A DNA stretch of 64,000 nucleotides from Methylobacterium oryzae (GTDB taxonomy: Bacteria > Pseudomonadota > Alphaproteobacteria > Rhizobiales > Beijerinckiaceae): positions 3,367,001 through 3,431,000 of the forward strand of contig NZ_CP090349.1 of NCBI RefSeq assembly GCF_021398735.1. The letters are read 5' to 3'. Of this stretch, positions 56,921 through 64,000 are shown piece by piece (the first letter of the stretch is position 1; every line of letters starts with the position of its first letter). Made by a program: the position numbers and the translations under genes. The notes under the pieces were generated by a model, which saw only the letters and a list, made by a program, of their open reading frames with translations, ran no database searches and was not told the DNA's origin.

Positions 56921-58228
56921 TCAGACATCGAGCGTGGTCTCGCGCTCCCAGGCGGTGAAATGGGCGCAGTAGCTGTCCCACTCATTTTGCTTCAACTTGA
57001 GGTAGGCGACGGAGAACGCGCCGCCCAGATTGTCCCGCAGGGCCTCGTCGGCCTCGAAGGCCCGCAGCGCGTCCAGCAGGTTGAGCGGCAGGCGCGGCGC
57101 GCCGGTGACGGCGTGGCCGTCGCGGTACATGTCGACGTCGCTGTGCGGCCCGGGATCGGCCGCCGACGCCACACCGTCCAGGCCCGCGGCCAGGATCGCC
57201 GCCTGGAGCAGGTACGGATTGGCCGCCCCGTCGGGCAGGCGCAGCTCGAACCGGCCCGGCCCGGGCACGCGCACCATGTGGGTGCGGTTGTTGCCGGTCC
57301 AGGTCACGGCGTTCGGCGCCCAGGTCGCGCCCGAGATCGTGCGGGGCGCGTTGATGCGCTTGTAGGAATTGACCGTCGGGTTGGTGATCGCGGCGAGCGC
57401 GGGCGCGTGCCGCATGATCCCGCCGAGGAAGTGCCGGCCCCGGGTCGAGAGGCCGAACGGCATCTCGGGATCCGCGAAGGCGTTCACGGTGCCGGCCGTG
57501 TTCCACACCGAGACGTGGCAGTGGCAGCCGTTGCCGGTGAGGCCGGGGAACGGCTTCGGCATGAAGGTCGCCCGCAGGCCGTGCCGCTCGGCGACCGAGC
57601 GGACCATGAACTTGAAGAAGGCGTGCTTGTCGGCGGTGGCCAGCGCGTCGTCGTACTCCCAGTTCATCTCGAACTGGCCGTTCGCGTCCTCGTGGTCGTT
57701 CTGGTAGGGCTTCCAGCCCAGAGCCAGCATGTGGTCGCAGATCTCGGCGATCACGTCGTAGCGGCGCATCAGCGCCTGCTGGTCGTAGCAGGATTTCTCC
57801 GCCCGATCGTGGTGATCCGAGATCGCCGATCCGTCCGCGCTCAGCAGGAAGAACTCGGCCTCGACGCCGGTCTTGACCCGCAGGCCCTCGTCGGCGGCCC
57901 GCGCCACGAGCTGCTTCAGCACCACCCGGGGCGCCTGGCCGACGGGGGCGTCCGCCATGGTGCAGTCGGCCGCCACCCAGGCGACGTCTGGCTTCCAGGG
58001 CAGGCGGATCACCGAGGCGGCGTCCGGCATTGCGAACAGGTCGGGATGGGCCGGGGTCAGGTCGAGCCAGGTGGCGAAGCCCGCGAAGCCCGCGCCGTCG
58101 CGCTGCATGGCGCCGATCGCCTGCGCGGGCACCAGCTTGGCGCGCTGGCAGCCGAACAGGTCCGTGTAGGAGATCATGAAGTACTTCACGCCGTGCTCGG
58201 CGGCGTAGGCGGAAAGGTCGGTCGTCAC
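56921..58228 (-). CDS. glnT: Type III (GlnT) glutamine synthetase
   Basis: A 435-residue glutamine-synthetase-fold protein. RVKTGVEAEFFLLSADG, YQNDHEDANGQFEMNWEYDD (metal Glu), NGCHCHVSVWNTAG, NSYKRINAPRTISGATWAPN and RFELRLPDGAANPYL are clear. GlnT-type enzymes in Hyphomicrobiales include glutamine synthetase III and the related gamma-glutamylmethylamide synthetase GmaS. Next to mgsABC, either ammonia or methylamine could be the nitrogen donor. It follows mgsC by 75 bases. Confidence 0.88.
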   Translation of the reverse strand: MTTDLSAYAAEHGVKYFMISYTDLFGCQRAKLVPAQAIGAMQRDGAGFAGFATWLDLTPAHPDLFAMPDAASVIRLPWKPDVAWVAADCTMADAPVGQAPRVVLKQLVARAADEGLRVKTGVEAEFFLLSADGSAISDHHDRAEKSCYDQQALMRRYDVIAEICDHMLALGWKPYQNDHEDANGQFEMNWEYDDALATADKHAFFKFMVRSVAERHGLRATFMPKPFPGLTGNGCHCHVSVWNTAGTVNAFADPEMPFGLSTRGRHFLGGIMRHAPALAAITNPTVNSYKRINAPRTISGATWAPNAVTWTGNNRTHMVRVPGPGRFELRLPDGAANPYLLQAAILAAGLDGVASAADPGPHSDVDMYRDGHAVTGAPRLPLNLLDALRAFEADEALRDNLGGAFSVAYLKLKQNEWDSYCAHFTAWERETTLDV

Positions 58229-58303
58229 GGCAGCCCCCTGAGCGCGGATCGGGTGGGGGCCGGCCGCGCCCCGTTCCGGCGCGACCGGCGGGGTTGAAGG
58301 GCC

Positions 58304-59632
58304 CTAGAAGCCCGCTTTGCCCGGGTACCAGTCGGTGCCGGCCAGCGGCACGCGGGCCATGGCGGCGGCCTCGAGCGTCAGCGCCACGAGGTCCTCGGGC
58401 TCCAGATTGTGCAGGTGGTTGTGGCCGCAGGCGCGGGCGATGGTCTGCGCCTCCAGGGTCATCACCTTCAGGTAATTGGCGAGCTTCCGGCCGGCGCGGA
58501 CCGGGTCGAGGCGGGCCGCCAGCTCGGGATCCTGCGTGGTGATGCCCGCCGGGTCGCGGCCCTCGTGCCAGTCGTCGTAGGCACCCGCGGTCGAGCCGAG
58601 CTCGCGGTACTCCTCCTCGTAGGCCGGGTCGTTGTCGCCGATGGCGACGAGCGCCGCGGTGCCGATCGAGACCGCGTCCGCCCCGAGCGCGATGGCCTTG
58701 GCGACGTCCGCGCCCGAGCGGATGCCGCCCGAGATCACGAGCTGCACGCTCCGGTGCAGGCCGAGATCCTGCAGCGCCTGCACGGCGGGGCGGATGCAGG
58801 CGAGCGTCGGCTGGCCGACATGCTCGATGAACACGTCCTGAGTCGCCGCCGTGCCGCCCTGCATGCCGTCGAGGACGACGACGTCGGCCCCGGCCTTCGC
58901 GGCGAGCGCGGTGTCGTAATAGGGCCGGGCGCCGCCGACCTTCACGTAGATCGGCTTCTCCCAGTCGGTGATCTCGCGCAACTCGCCGATCTTGATCTCG
59001 AGATCGTCCGGGCCGGTCCAGTCCGGGTGCCGGCAGGCGGAGCGCTGGTCGATGCTCTTGGGCAGGTCGCGCATGGCGGCGACCCGGTCGGAGATCTTCT
59101 GGCCGAGCAGCATGCCGCCGCCACCGGGCTTCGCGCCCTGGCCGACCACCACCTCGATGGCGTCGGCGCGCCGGAGGTCGCGCGGGTTCATGCCGTAGCG
59201 GGAGGGCAGGTACTGGTAGACGAGGATGTCGGAATGGCCGCGCTCCTCGTCGGTCATGCCGCCGTCCCCCGTGGTGGTCGAGGTGCCGGCCAGCGTAGCG
59301 CCGCGGCCGAGGGCCTCCTTGGCGTTGGCGGACAGGGATCCGAAGCTCATGCCGGCGATGGTGATCGGGATCTTCAACGCGATCGGTTTCTTGGCAAATC
59401 GCGTGCCGAGGGTGACGCCGGTCCCGCAGGCCTCCCGGTAGCCCTCCAGGGGATAGCGGGACATCGAGGCGCCGAGGAACAGCAGGTCGTCGAGATGCGG
59501 GAGCTTGCGCTTCGTGCCGCCGCCGCGGATGTCGTAGATGCCGGTGGCCGCGGCCCGGCGGATCTCCGCCAGGGTGTGGTCGTCGAAGGTCGCCGACTTG
59601 CGCGGCGGCATCGGCGGGTTCTGATAGGTCAT
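58304..59632 (-). CDS. mgsC: FMN-binding glutamate synthase-type subunit (MgsC-like)
   Basis: A 442-residue TIM-barrel protein homologous to the central domain of glutamate synthase. Motifs: KIPITIAGMSFGSLSANAKE, GTSTTTGDGGMTDEERG, GQGAKPGGGGMLLGQKISDR, VVLDGMQGGTAATQDVFIEH and ISGGIRSGADVAKAIALGAD. Cysteines at ACGTGV, SACRHPD and ARACGHNH could hold an iron-sulfur cluster. In the methylamine pathway MgsABC makes N-methylglutamate; otherwise the set may make glutamate. A 22-bp palindrome sits just upstream of its start. Confidence 0.88.
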   Translation of the reverse strand: MTYQNPPMPPRKSATFDDHTLAEIRRAAATGIYDIRGGGTKRKLPHLDDLLFLGASMSRYPLEGYREACGTGVTLGTRFAKKPIALKIPITIAGMSFGSLSANAKEALGRGATLAGTSTTTGDGGMTDEERGHSDILVYQYLPSRYGMNPRDLRRADAIEVVVGQGAKPGGGGMLLGQKISDRVAAMRDLPKSIDQRSACRHPDWTGPDDLEIKIGELREITDWEKPIYVKVGGARPYYDTALAAKAGADVVVLDGMQGGTAATQDVFIEHVGQPTLACIRPAVQALQDLGLHRSVQLVISGGIRSGADVAKAIALGADAVSIGTAALVAIGDNDPAYEEEYRELGSTAGAYDDWHEGRDPAGITTQDPELAARLDPVRAGRKLANYLKVMTLEAQTIARACGHNHLHNLEPEDLVALTLEAAAMARVPLAGTDWYPGKAGF

Positions 59633-59650
59633 GCCCGGTCTCCCGCTTGA

Positions 59651-59672
59651 GCCGCTCCCGATCGGGAGCGGC
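59651..59672 (-). promoter_or_regulatory. 22-bp perfect palindrome in the mgsC leader
   Basis: GCCGCTCCCG-AT-CGGGAGCGGC lies 19 bases upstream of the mgsC ATG, between mgsB and mgsC. On the minus strand the right arm adjoins the GGGAG ribosome site. It could act as an RNA stability or translational-control hairpin, or as a protein-binding site. On the plus strand it is followed by TTT, so it could also end antisense transcripts. Confidence 0.55.
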
Positions 59673-59735
59673 TTTAAGTCCTTGATTCGACGCGCTCGCT
59701 CGCGCCGAACCGGTATCCACTCCGGCGGCGCGCTC

Positions 59736-60422
59736 TCAGTAGGCGTCGGCGTTGTCGATGTTGAAGCTGTAGAGTTTGCGGGCCGAGCCGTAGCGCCGGA
59801 ACTCTTCCGGCCGGACGTCCGCGACCCCGGCGCGGTCCAGCAGGGCCGCGAGGTGCGCGCGGTGCTCGGGGCGCATCGGTTTCTCGATGCAGTCGGCCCC
59901 GAGGCTCTTCACGCTGCCGCGGACGAACAGCTTCGCCTCATAGAGCGAGTCGCCTAACGCCTCGCCGGCATCGCCCAGGACCACGAGGGATCCGGACTGG
60001 CCCATGAAGGCCGACATGTGCCCGATCGAGCCGTGCACGACGATGTCGATCCCCTTCATGGAGATGCCGCAGCGCGAGGCCGCGTTGCCCTTGATGACGA
60101 GGAGGCCGCCGCGCCCGGTGGCGCCGGCATATTGCGAGGCGTCGCCCTCGATCACGACCGTGCCGGACATCATGTTCTCGGCGACGCCCGGGCCCGCCGA
60201 GCCCTGCACCGTGACGGTGCCGCCGTCGTTCATGCCGGCGCAGTAGTAGCCGACCGGGCCGCGCACCGTGACGGTGACGGGCCCGTCGATCCCGACCGCG
60301 ACCGCGTGCTGGCCCCGCGGGTTCAGCACCTCGAATTCGGTGTCGTTGGCGCCCGGCGCGACGCCGTGGAGGGCCTGGTTCAGGGCGCGCAGGGGCGTCG
60401 CCGCCAGATCGAAGACGGGCAT
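59736..60422 (-). CDS. mgsB: GXGXG-domain glutamate synthase-type subunit (MgsB-like)
   Basis: A 228-residue right-handed beta-helix protein like the C-terminal domain of GltB. Gly-rich turns: GPVGYYCAGMNDGGTVTVQG, SAGPGVAENMMSGTVVIEGD, YAGATGRGGLLVIKGNAASR, GSIGHMSAFMGQSGSLVVLG. It is structural and scaffolds the amidotransferase and FMN subunits. The start MPVFDLAA at 60422 is preferred to the longer ORF from 60722, which overlaps mgsA out of frame. Confidence 0.88.
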   Translation of the reverse strand: MPVFDLAATPLRALNQALHGVAPGANDTEFEVLNPRGQHAVAVGIDGPVTVTVRGPVGYYCAGMNDGGTVTVQGSAGPGVAENMMSGTVVIEGDASQYAGATGRGGLLVIKGNAASRCGISMKGIDIVVHGSIGHMSAFMGQSGSLVVLGDAGEALGDSLYEAKLFVRGSVKSLGADCIEKPMRPEHRAHLAALLDRAGVADVRPEEFRRYGSARKLYSFNIDNADAY

Positions 60423-60456
60423 GGGCGAGATCCGTGAAGGCTGCGGGGGGAGCGGC

Positions 60457-61365
60457 TCAGGCGGCCTGCCGCTGATCCCAGAAGTAGACGGTCGCCGGCT
60501 CGGGCTCCCAGACGCGGGCGGATTCGATCCCCGGCAGGCCGACGAGCGCCCGGTATTCCGAGCCGAAGGCGACGTAGCGCTCGGTCTCCGCCATGATCGC
60601 CGGCTTGCAGGCGATCGGGTCGCGCAGCACGCCGAAGCCGGACTTGGTGCCGACCACGAAGGTGAAGAACCCGTCGAGATCCGTGAGCGCCCCCGCGAGC
60701 GCCGCGCCGAGGTCCCGGCCACGCGCCATCGCGGTGGTGAGATAGGCCGCCGCGACCTCGGAATCGTTCTCCGTCTCGAAGGCCATGCCGGCCCGGGCGA
60801 GGCTCCGGCGCAGGTTGTTGTGGTTCGACAGCGAGCCGTTATGGACGAGGCACTGGTCGGCGCCCGTCGAGAACGGGTGCGCGCCCATCGTGGTCACGGC
60901 CGATTCCGTCGCCATCCGGGTGTGGCCGATGCCGTGGGTGCCCGACATTCCTGCGATGCCGAAGCGCGCCACCACGTCCTTCGGCAGGCCGACCTCCTTG
61001 TAGATCTCGACGCTCTCGCCCGCGCCCATCACGCGCAGATCGGGCGCGAGGCCCTTCAGGGCATCGCGCGTCGCGGCGAGGCAGTCGGACGCCACGGTGA
61101 TGACCGCGTGCGAGCTCTTCACCGCCACCCGCGCCGAGCCGCCGGAGGCCTCCGCGAGGCGCTGCTCCAGGGCGGGGAAATCCGCCTCCGGGCGTGCCGA
61201 CTGCACGGTGATCTTCGACAGGCCGGGGGCCGGCGGCCGGTAGATCGCGAGGCCGGCCGAGTCCGGCCCCCGATCCGTCATGGTGACGAGCATGTCGGCG
61301 AGCAGCGCGCCGAGCTGCGGCTCCAGGGCGGGGTCCTTCAGGAACAATCCGACGATGCCGCACAT
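60457..61365 (-). CDS. mgsA: Class II glutamine amidotransferase subunit (MgsA-like)
   Basis: A 302-residue Ntn amidotransferase. The mature N-terminus MCGIVGLFLKD has the nucleophile Cys2. TDRGPDSAGLAIY, GTHGIGHTRMATESAVTTMG, HPFSTGADQCLVHNGSLSNH and LDGFFTFVVGTKSGFGVLRD follow. It releases ammonia from glutamine and channels it to the FMN subunit. A strong GGAGGTGG site precedes the ATG. First of the mgsABC-glnT run. Confidence 0.9.
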   Translation of the reverse strand: MCGIVGLFLKDPALEPQLGALLADMLVTMTDRGPDSAGLAIYRPPAPGLSKITVQSARPEADFPALEQRLAEASGGSARVAVKSSHAVITVASDCLAATRDALKGLAPDLRVMGAGESVEIYKEVGLPKDVVARFGIAGMSGTHGIGHTRMATESAVTTMGAHPFSTGADQCLVHNGSLSNHNNLRRSLARAGMAFETENDSEVAAAYLTTAMARGRDLGAALAGALTDLDGFFTFVVGTKSGFGVLRDPIACKPAIMAETERYVAFGSEYRALVGLPGIESARVWEPEPATVYFWDQRQAA

Positions 61366-61426
61366 GGCACCACCTCCGTCGCGGGTTCGCCCGGAGCATA
61401 GGCGGCCTGCGCGGCGGAAATCAACC

Positions 61427-61452
61427 CTCAAGAAATAAGATTTCTTCTTGAG
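61427..61452. promoter_or_regulatory. Inverted-repeat operator upstream of mgsA
   Basis: CTCAAGAA (61427-61434) and TTCTTGAG (61445-61452) form a perfect 8-bp inverted repeat around a 10-base AT-rich centre, in the 101-base gap between the XRE-cupin gene and mgsA. The position fits an operator/promoter for the mgs-glnT run, bound by the adjacent regulator. Confidence 0.6.
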
Positions 61453-61466
61453 AACAACGCGGCCCG

Positions 61467-62153
61467 TCAGCCGGTGCGGCCCGACTGCGGATACGCGATC
61501 ACCGAGAGGTAGCGGGCCGGCAGCACGAGCAGCTCCGCCGGCCCGTGCGGGGCATCGGCGTCGAAGAACAGGCTGTCGCCGGGCTGCATGTGGAAGTGCC
61601 GGTCCCCGTGCCGGTACAGCACCTCGCCCTCCAGCATGTAGAGGAACTCCAGGCCGGGGTGCTGGAAGGTCGGGAACACGTCCGAATCGGTCGTGAGCGT
61701 GATCAGATACGGCTCGACCGTCACGCCGCTGGTGTTCTCGTGGATGTGCCCGAGCAGGTTGTACTGGTGCCCGGCCCGCGTGCCGCGCCGCTCCAGCTCG
61801 ATCCCCTCCCCGGCCTTGACGAAGACCGCGTTGCGGACCTCCTCGTAGCCGCGGAAGAAGCCGGTGATCGGCATGCCGAGCGCCTGGGCGAGCAGCTGCA
61901 GCGTCGTCAGGGACGGCGAGATGTTGCCGTTCTCGATCTTCGACAGCATGCCGGGCGACAGGCCGGTCGTCGCGGCGAGGTCCGCCGAGGTGATGCCGAG
62001 CCGCTTCCGGCGCTCGCGCACCGCGTGGCCGATCGCGCGCTCGAGGTTGTTCTCGCGCGGCTCGCGGACGGCGTGCGGATCCTGCAGCAGGACCGGCTCC
62101 CGCTCCGGCCGCGGGGCCTCCCCTGCCGTCCGGTTCGAAGCGCCTGACGGCAT
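61467..62153 (-). CDS. XRE-family regulator with C-terminal cupin
   Basis: A 228-residue protein. The HTH (residues about 40-95) shows RRKRLGITSADLAATTGLSP, then GMLSKIENGNISPSLTTLQL. The cupin sensor shows PGLEFLYMLEGEVLYRHGDR and FHMQPGDSLFFDADAPHGPA. Such regulators often sense small metabolites and control amine, polyamine or nitrogen genes. Start at 62153 follows AGGAGGGAGAT. It lies directly upstream of mgsABC-glnT in the same direction, so it may be co-transcribed and self-regulating. Confidence 0.88.
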   Translation of the reverse strand: MPSGASNRTAGEAPRPEREPVLLQDPHAVREPRENNLERAIGHAVRERRKRLGITSADLAATTGLSPGMLSKIENGNISPSLTTLQLLAQALGMPITGFFRGYEEVRNAVFVKAGEGIELERRGTRAGHQYNLLGHIHENTSGVTVEPYLITLTTDSDVFPTFQHPGLEFLYMLEGEVLYRHGDRHFHMQPGDSLFFDADAPHGPAELLVLPARYLSVIAYPQSGRTG

Positions 62154-62461
62154 GGCGGATCTCCCTCCTCGGCGATCGTGGGCTCCGGCCAAGCGGGTCC
62201 TCCGCCGCCGTGCCGTGGCCCCGGACGCCTGTCAACGTCGCGATCCGCGACCCGTCGAAGAATCGCGGTTGAGGACGGATCGGCGCGCGGCGCCGACGGC
62301 CGGAGCGCGGGCGCTCGACCGCGCCGGGGGCGGCGTGGCATCGTCCCGGCCGGCGGCGCACCGCGCTCCGTGCGTGATCTCACGCCGCCGGATCCGAACC
62401 CGTCGCAGGGTTGGCCGGCGGGGCGAGCCGGTCGCCCCGCCGGCGCGAATCGAGGGTGGGC
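62154..62461. other. Divergent gap between the XRE-cupin gene and the FAD oxidoreductase
   Basis: About 310 very GC-rich bases without a supportable gene. It should contain two divergent promoters. I see no clear palindrome. Confidence 0.4.
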
Positions 62462-63916
62462 ATGGCCGGGACAGGACCGAGCAGGCGCGGGATCCTCGCG
62501 GGCGGCGGCGCCGCGGCGGCCGCCGCGCTGCTGCCGCGGACGGCCCGGGCCGCGCCGCGGATCATCCTCAACGACGCGAGCGGCCTCAACCCGACCCCGG
62601 TGACGCGCCACGCCGTGCTCCCGACGGGCTCGACCGACGCCCTGATCGAGGCCGTGCGCGCCGAGATCCGGGACGCCGCCGCCGCCGGCCGGCCTGTCGC
62701 CGTCGGCGTCGCCCGCCATTCCATGGGCGCCCAGAGCCTCGCCCGCGACGGGACGGCCGTGACCCTGGAGGGCGGCCCGATCGAGCCCGACACAGCCGCC
62801 GGCCTCTACCGGGTCGGGGCCGGCGCGCGCTGGTCGCAGGTCATCCGGCAGCTCGACCGGATCGGCTACTCGCCGACGGTCATGCAGTCGAACAGCGATT
62901 TCGGGGTCGGCTCGACCTTCTGCGTCAACGCCCACGGCTGGCCCGCGCCGCACGGCCCGTTCGGCTCCACCGTCCGCGCCCTCCGCCTCGTCCTGGCCGA
63001 CGGCAGCCTCGTGACCTGCTCCCGCGAGGAGAACGCCGAGCTGTTCGGGCTGGCGATGGGCGGCTACGGCCTGTTCGGCATCGTGGTCGACCTCGTGGTC
63101 GAGATGGTGCCGAACCGCCTCCTGACGCCGACCTTCGCGGTGATGCCGGCCGCGGATTTCGCGCCGGCCTTCGCGGCGGCGGTGGCGCGCGACGCCCGCC
63201 TGCGGATGGCCTACGGCCGGCTCTCGGTTGCGCAGGCCGGATTCTTCGACGAGGCGATCCTCGTCACCTACGCGGAGACCGAGCACCCGCCGCAGGTCCT
63301 GCCCGCGGCGGCCGCGCAGGGGGCGTTCTCGGCGGTCTCGCGGGAGATCTACCGGGCCCAGGTCGGCAGCGAGTTCGGCAAGCGCGCCCGCTGGATCGCC
63401 GAGACCCGGCTCAACCCGACCCTGGATCCCGGCCTCGCCACCCGCAACAGCCTGATGAACGAGCCGGTCGCCAACCTCGCCTCGCGCGACCGCAGCCGCA
63501 CCGACATCCTGCACGAGTACTTCGTACCGCCCGAGCGCTTCGACGCGTTCCTCGCCGCCTGCCGCGAGACCATCCCGCGCTCGGGCTGCGACTGCCTCAA
63601 CGTCACCCTGCGCTACGTGGCGGCGGACCCGGACTCGACGCTGGCCTACGCGCCGGGCCCGCGGATCGGCGCGGTGATGTCGTTCTCGCAGGGGCTCACC
63701 CCAGGCGACGAGGCCGCGATGATGCGCATGACCGAGGCCCTGATCGAGCGCGTCGTGGCGATCGGCGGGGCCTATTACCTGCCCTACCGCCTGCACGCCC
63801 GGCGCGACCAGATGGCCCGGGCCTATTCGAAGCTCGACGCCTTCGTGGCGGCCAAGCGCCGCTACGATCCGGGGCTGCTGTTCCGGAACGCCCTGTGGTC
63901 GACCTACATGGCCTGA
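62462..63916 (+). CDS. Tat-exported FAD-linked oxidoreductase (PCMH/VAO type)
   Basis: A 484-residue protein. A Tat leader (PSRRGILAGGGAAAAAALLP) is followed by a PCMH-type FAD domain: GRPVAVGVARHSMGAQSLAR, MQSNSDFGVGSTFCVNAHGW and MGGYGLFGIVVDLVVEMVPN. The C-terminal half (YDPGLLFRNALWSTYMA end) resembles L-gulonolactone/aldonolactone oxidase and cytokinin-dehydrogenase-like enzymes. It probably oxidises an alcohol, sugar or amine-like substrate in the periplasm. Transcribed away from the mgs genes. Confidence 0.86.
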   Translation: MAGTGPSRRGILAGGGAAAAAALLPRTARAAPRIILNDASGLNPTPVTRHAVLPTGSTDALIEAVRAEIRDAAAAGRPVAVGVARHSMGAQSLARDGTAVTLEGGPIEPDTAAGLYRVGAGARWSQVIRQLDRIGYSPTVMQSNSDFGVGSTFCVNAHGWPAPHGPFGSTVRALRLVLADGSLVTCSREENAELFGLAMGGYGLFGIVVDLVVEMVPNRLLTPTFAVMPAADFAPAFAAAVARDARLRMAYGRLSVAQAGFFDEAILVTYAETEHPPQVLPAAAAQGAFSAVSREIYRAQVGSEFGKRARWIAETRLNPTLDPGLATRNSLMNEPVANLASRDRSRTDILHEYFVPPERFDAFLAACRETIPRSGCDCLNVTLRYVAADPDSTLAYAPGPRIGAVMSFSQGLTPGDEAAMMRMTEALIERVVAIGGAYYLPYRLHARRDQMARAYSKLDAFVAAKRRYDPGLLFRNALWSTYMA

Positions 63917-63975
63917 CCGCGCCCCGGCACGGATCCGCCTCGCGCGGGCCGCGCGTGCCGACTCAGGAGACGCCC

Positions 63976-64000
63976 ATGAGACCCACGCCCCCACAGGTGG
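63976..64000 (+). CDS. Start of a further gene, cut by the window
   Basis: ATG at 63976 (MRPTPPQV...) follows TCAGGAGA with good spacing, 59 bases after the FAD oxidoreductase stop. Only 8 codons are visible; no function can be assigned. Confidence 0.45.

Overview
The window is GC-rich DNA with long overlapping ORFs on both strands, GTG starts, many ATGA/GTGA-coupled genes and many Tat-exported redox enzymes. It reads as an alphaproteobacterium of the Hyphomicrobiales, most likely Methylobacteriaceae (Methylobacterium-like). The assignment is inferred from gene content: N-methylglutamate-synthase-type mgsABC with glnT, urease, CsgH-type curli genes and PaoABC. No marker gene is present to prove it. 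No rRNA, tRNA or CRISPR array was seen.

Layout. 1-3583 (minus): an isoquinoline-oxidoreductase-like molybdenum enzyme (Fe-S and Mo subunits), followed by a flavocytochrome-c-type cytochrome and flavoprotein cut by the window edge. About 4008-5361: an IS110/IS1111-group element, then a broken tyrosine recombinase. 6427-12996: a curli locus (minus: csgA, csgH, csgB-like, csgF, csgG and a lytic transglycosylase), bracketed on the plus strand by two small secreted paralogues sharing an NDCT motif. 13000-14486: a truncated IS5 transposase with a decayed IS630 element inserted in it. 15027-24371: a winged-helix/ATPase regulator convergent with a minus-strand run of Tat-VOC protein, PaoABC-like aldehyde oxidoreductase, VOC protein and old-yellow-enzyme reductase. 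24768-34592 (minus): rpiR regulator, iaaA, gsiA, gsiB, gsiC, gsiD and a P1-family aminopeptidase, a peptide/isoaspartyl-peptide uptake and hydrolysis operon. Its gsiA is split by a second IS1111-like element.

35734-42291 (plus): acuR-acuI followed by a binding protein, an MFS transporter, an enoyl-CoA hydratase and an acyl-CoA ligase, a plausible short unsaturated-acid route. 42605-50010: an IclR-controlled organic-acid locus (CoA ligase, two-subunit CoA transferase, enoyl-CoA hydratase, family III CoA transferase) with a divergent MFS symporter. 50344-56830 (minus): ureE, ureF, fused ureAB, ureC, ureG, ureD and a lone urtA that abuts an IS3 remnant where urtBCDE would be expected. 56921-62153 (minus): XRE-cupin regulator, mgsA, mgsB, mgsC and glnT. 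The final genes are a Tat-exported FAD oxidase and the first codons of another gene.

The right third makes sense as one nitrogen-acquisition block: urea capture, ureolysis, then ammonium or amine assimilation by a glutamine-synthetase/glutamate-synthase-like set. The clearest single result is the gsiA interruption. Removing 1,384 bp (31188-32571) restores a continuous 637-codon reading frame, which fixes both ends of the element. Both IS1111-like elements carry long non-coding 3' ends with a shared 20-base core, as expected for bridge-RNA genes.
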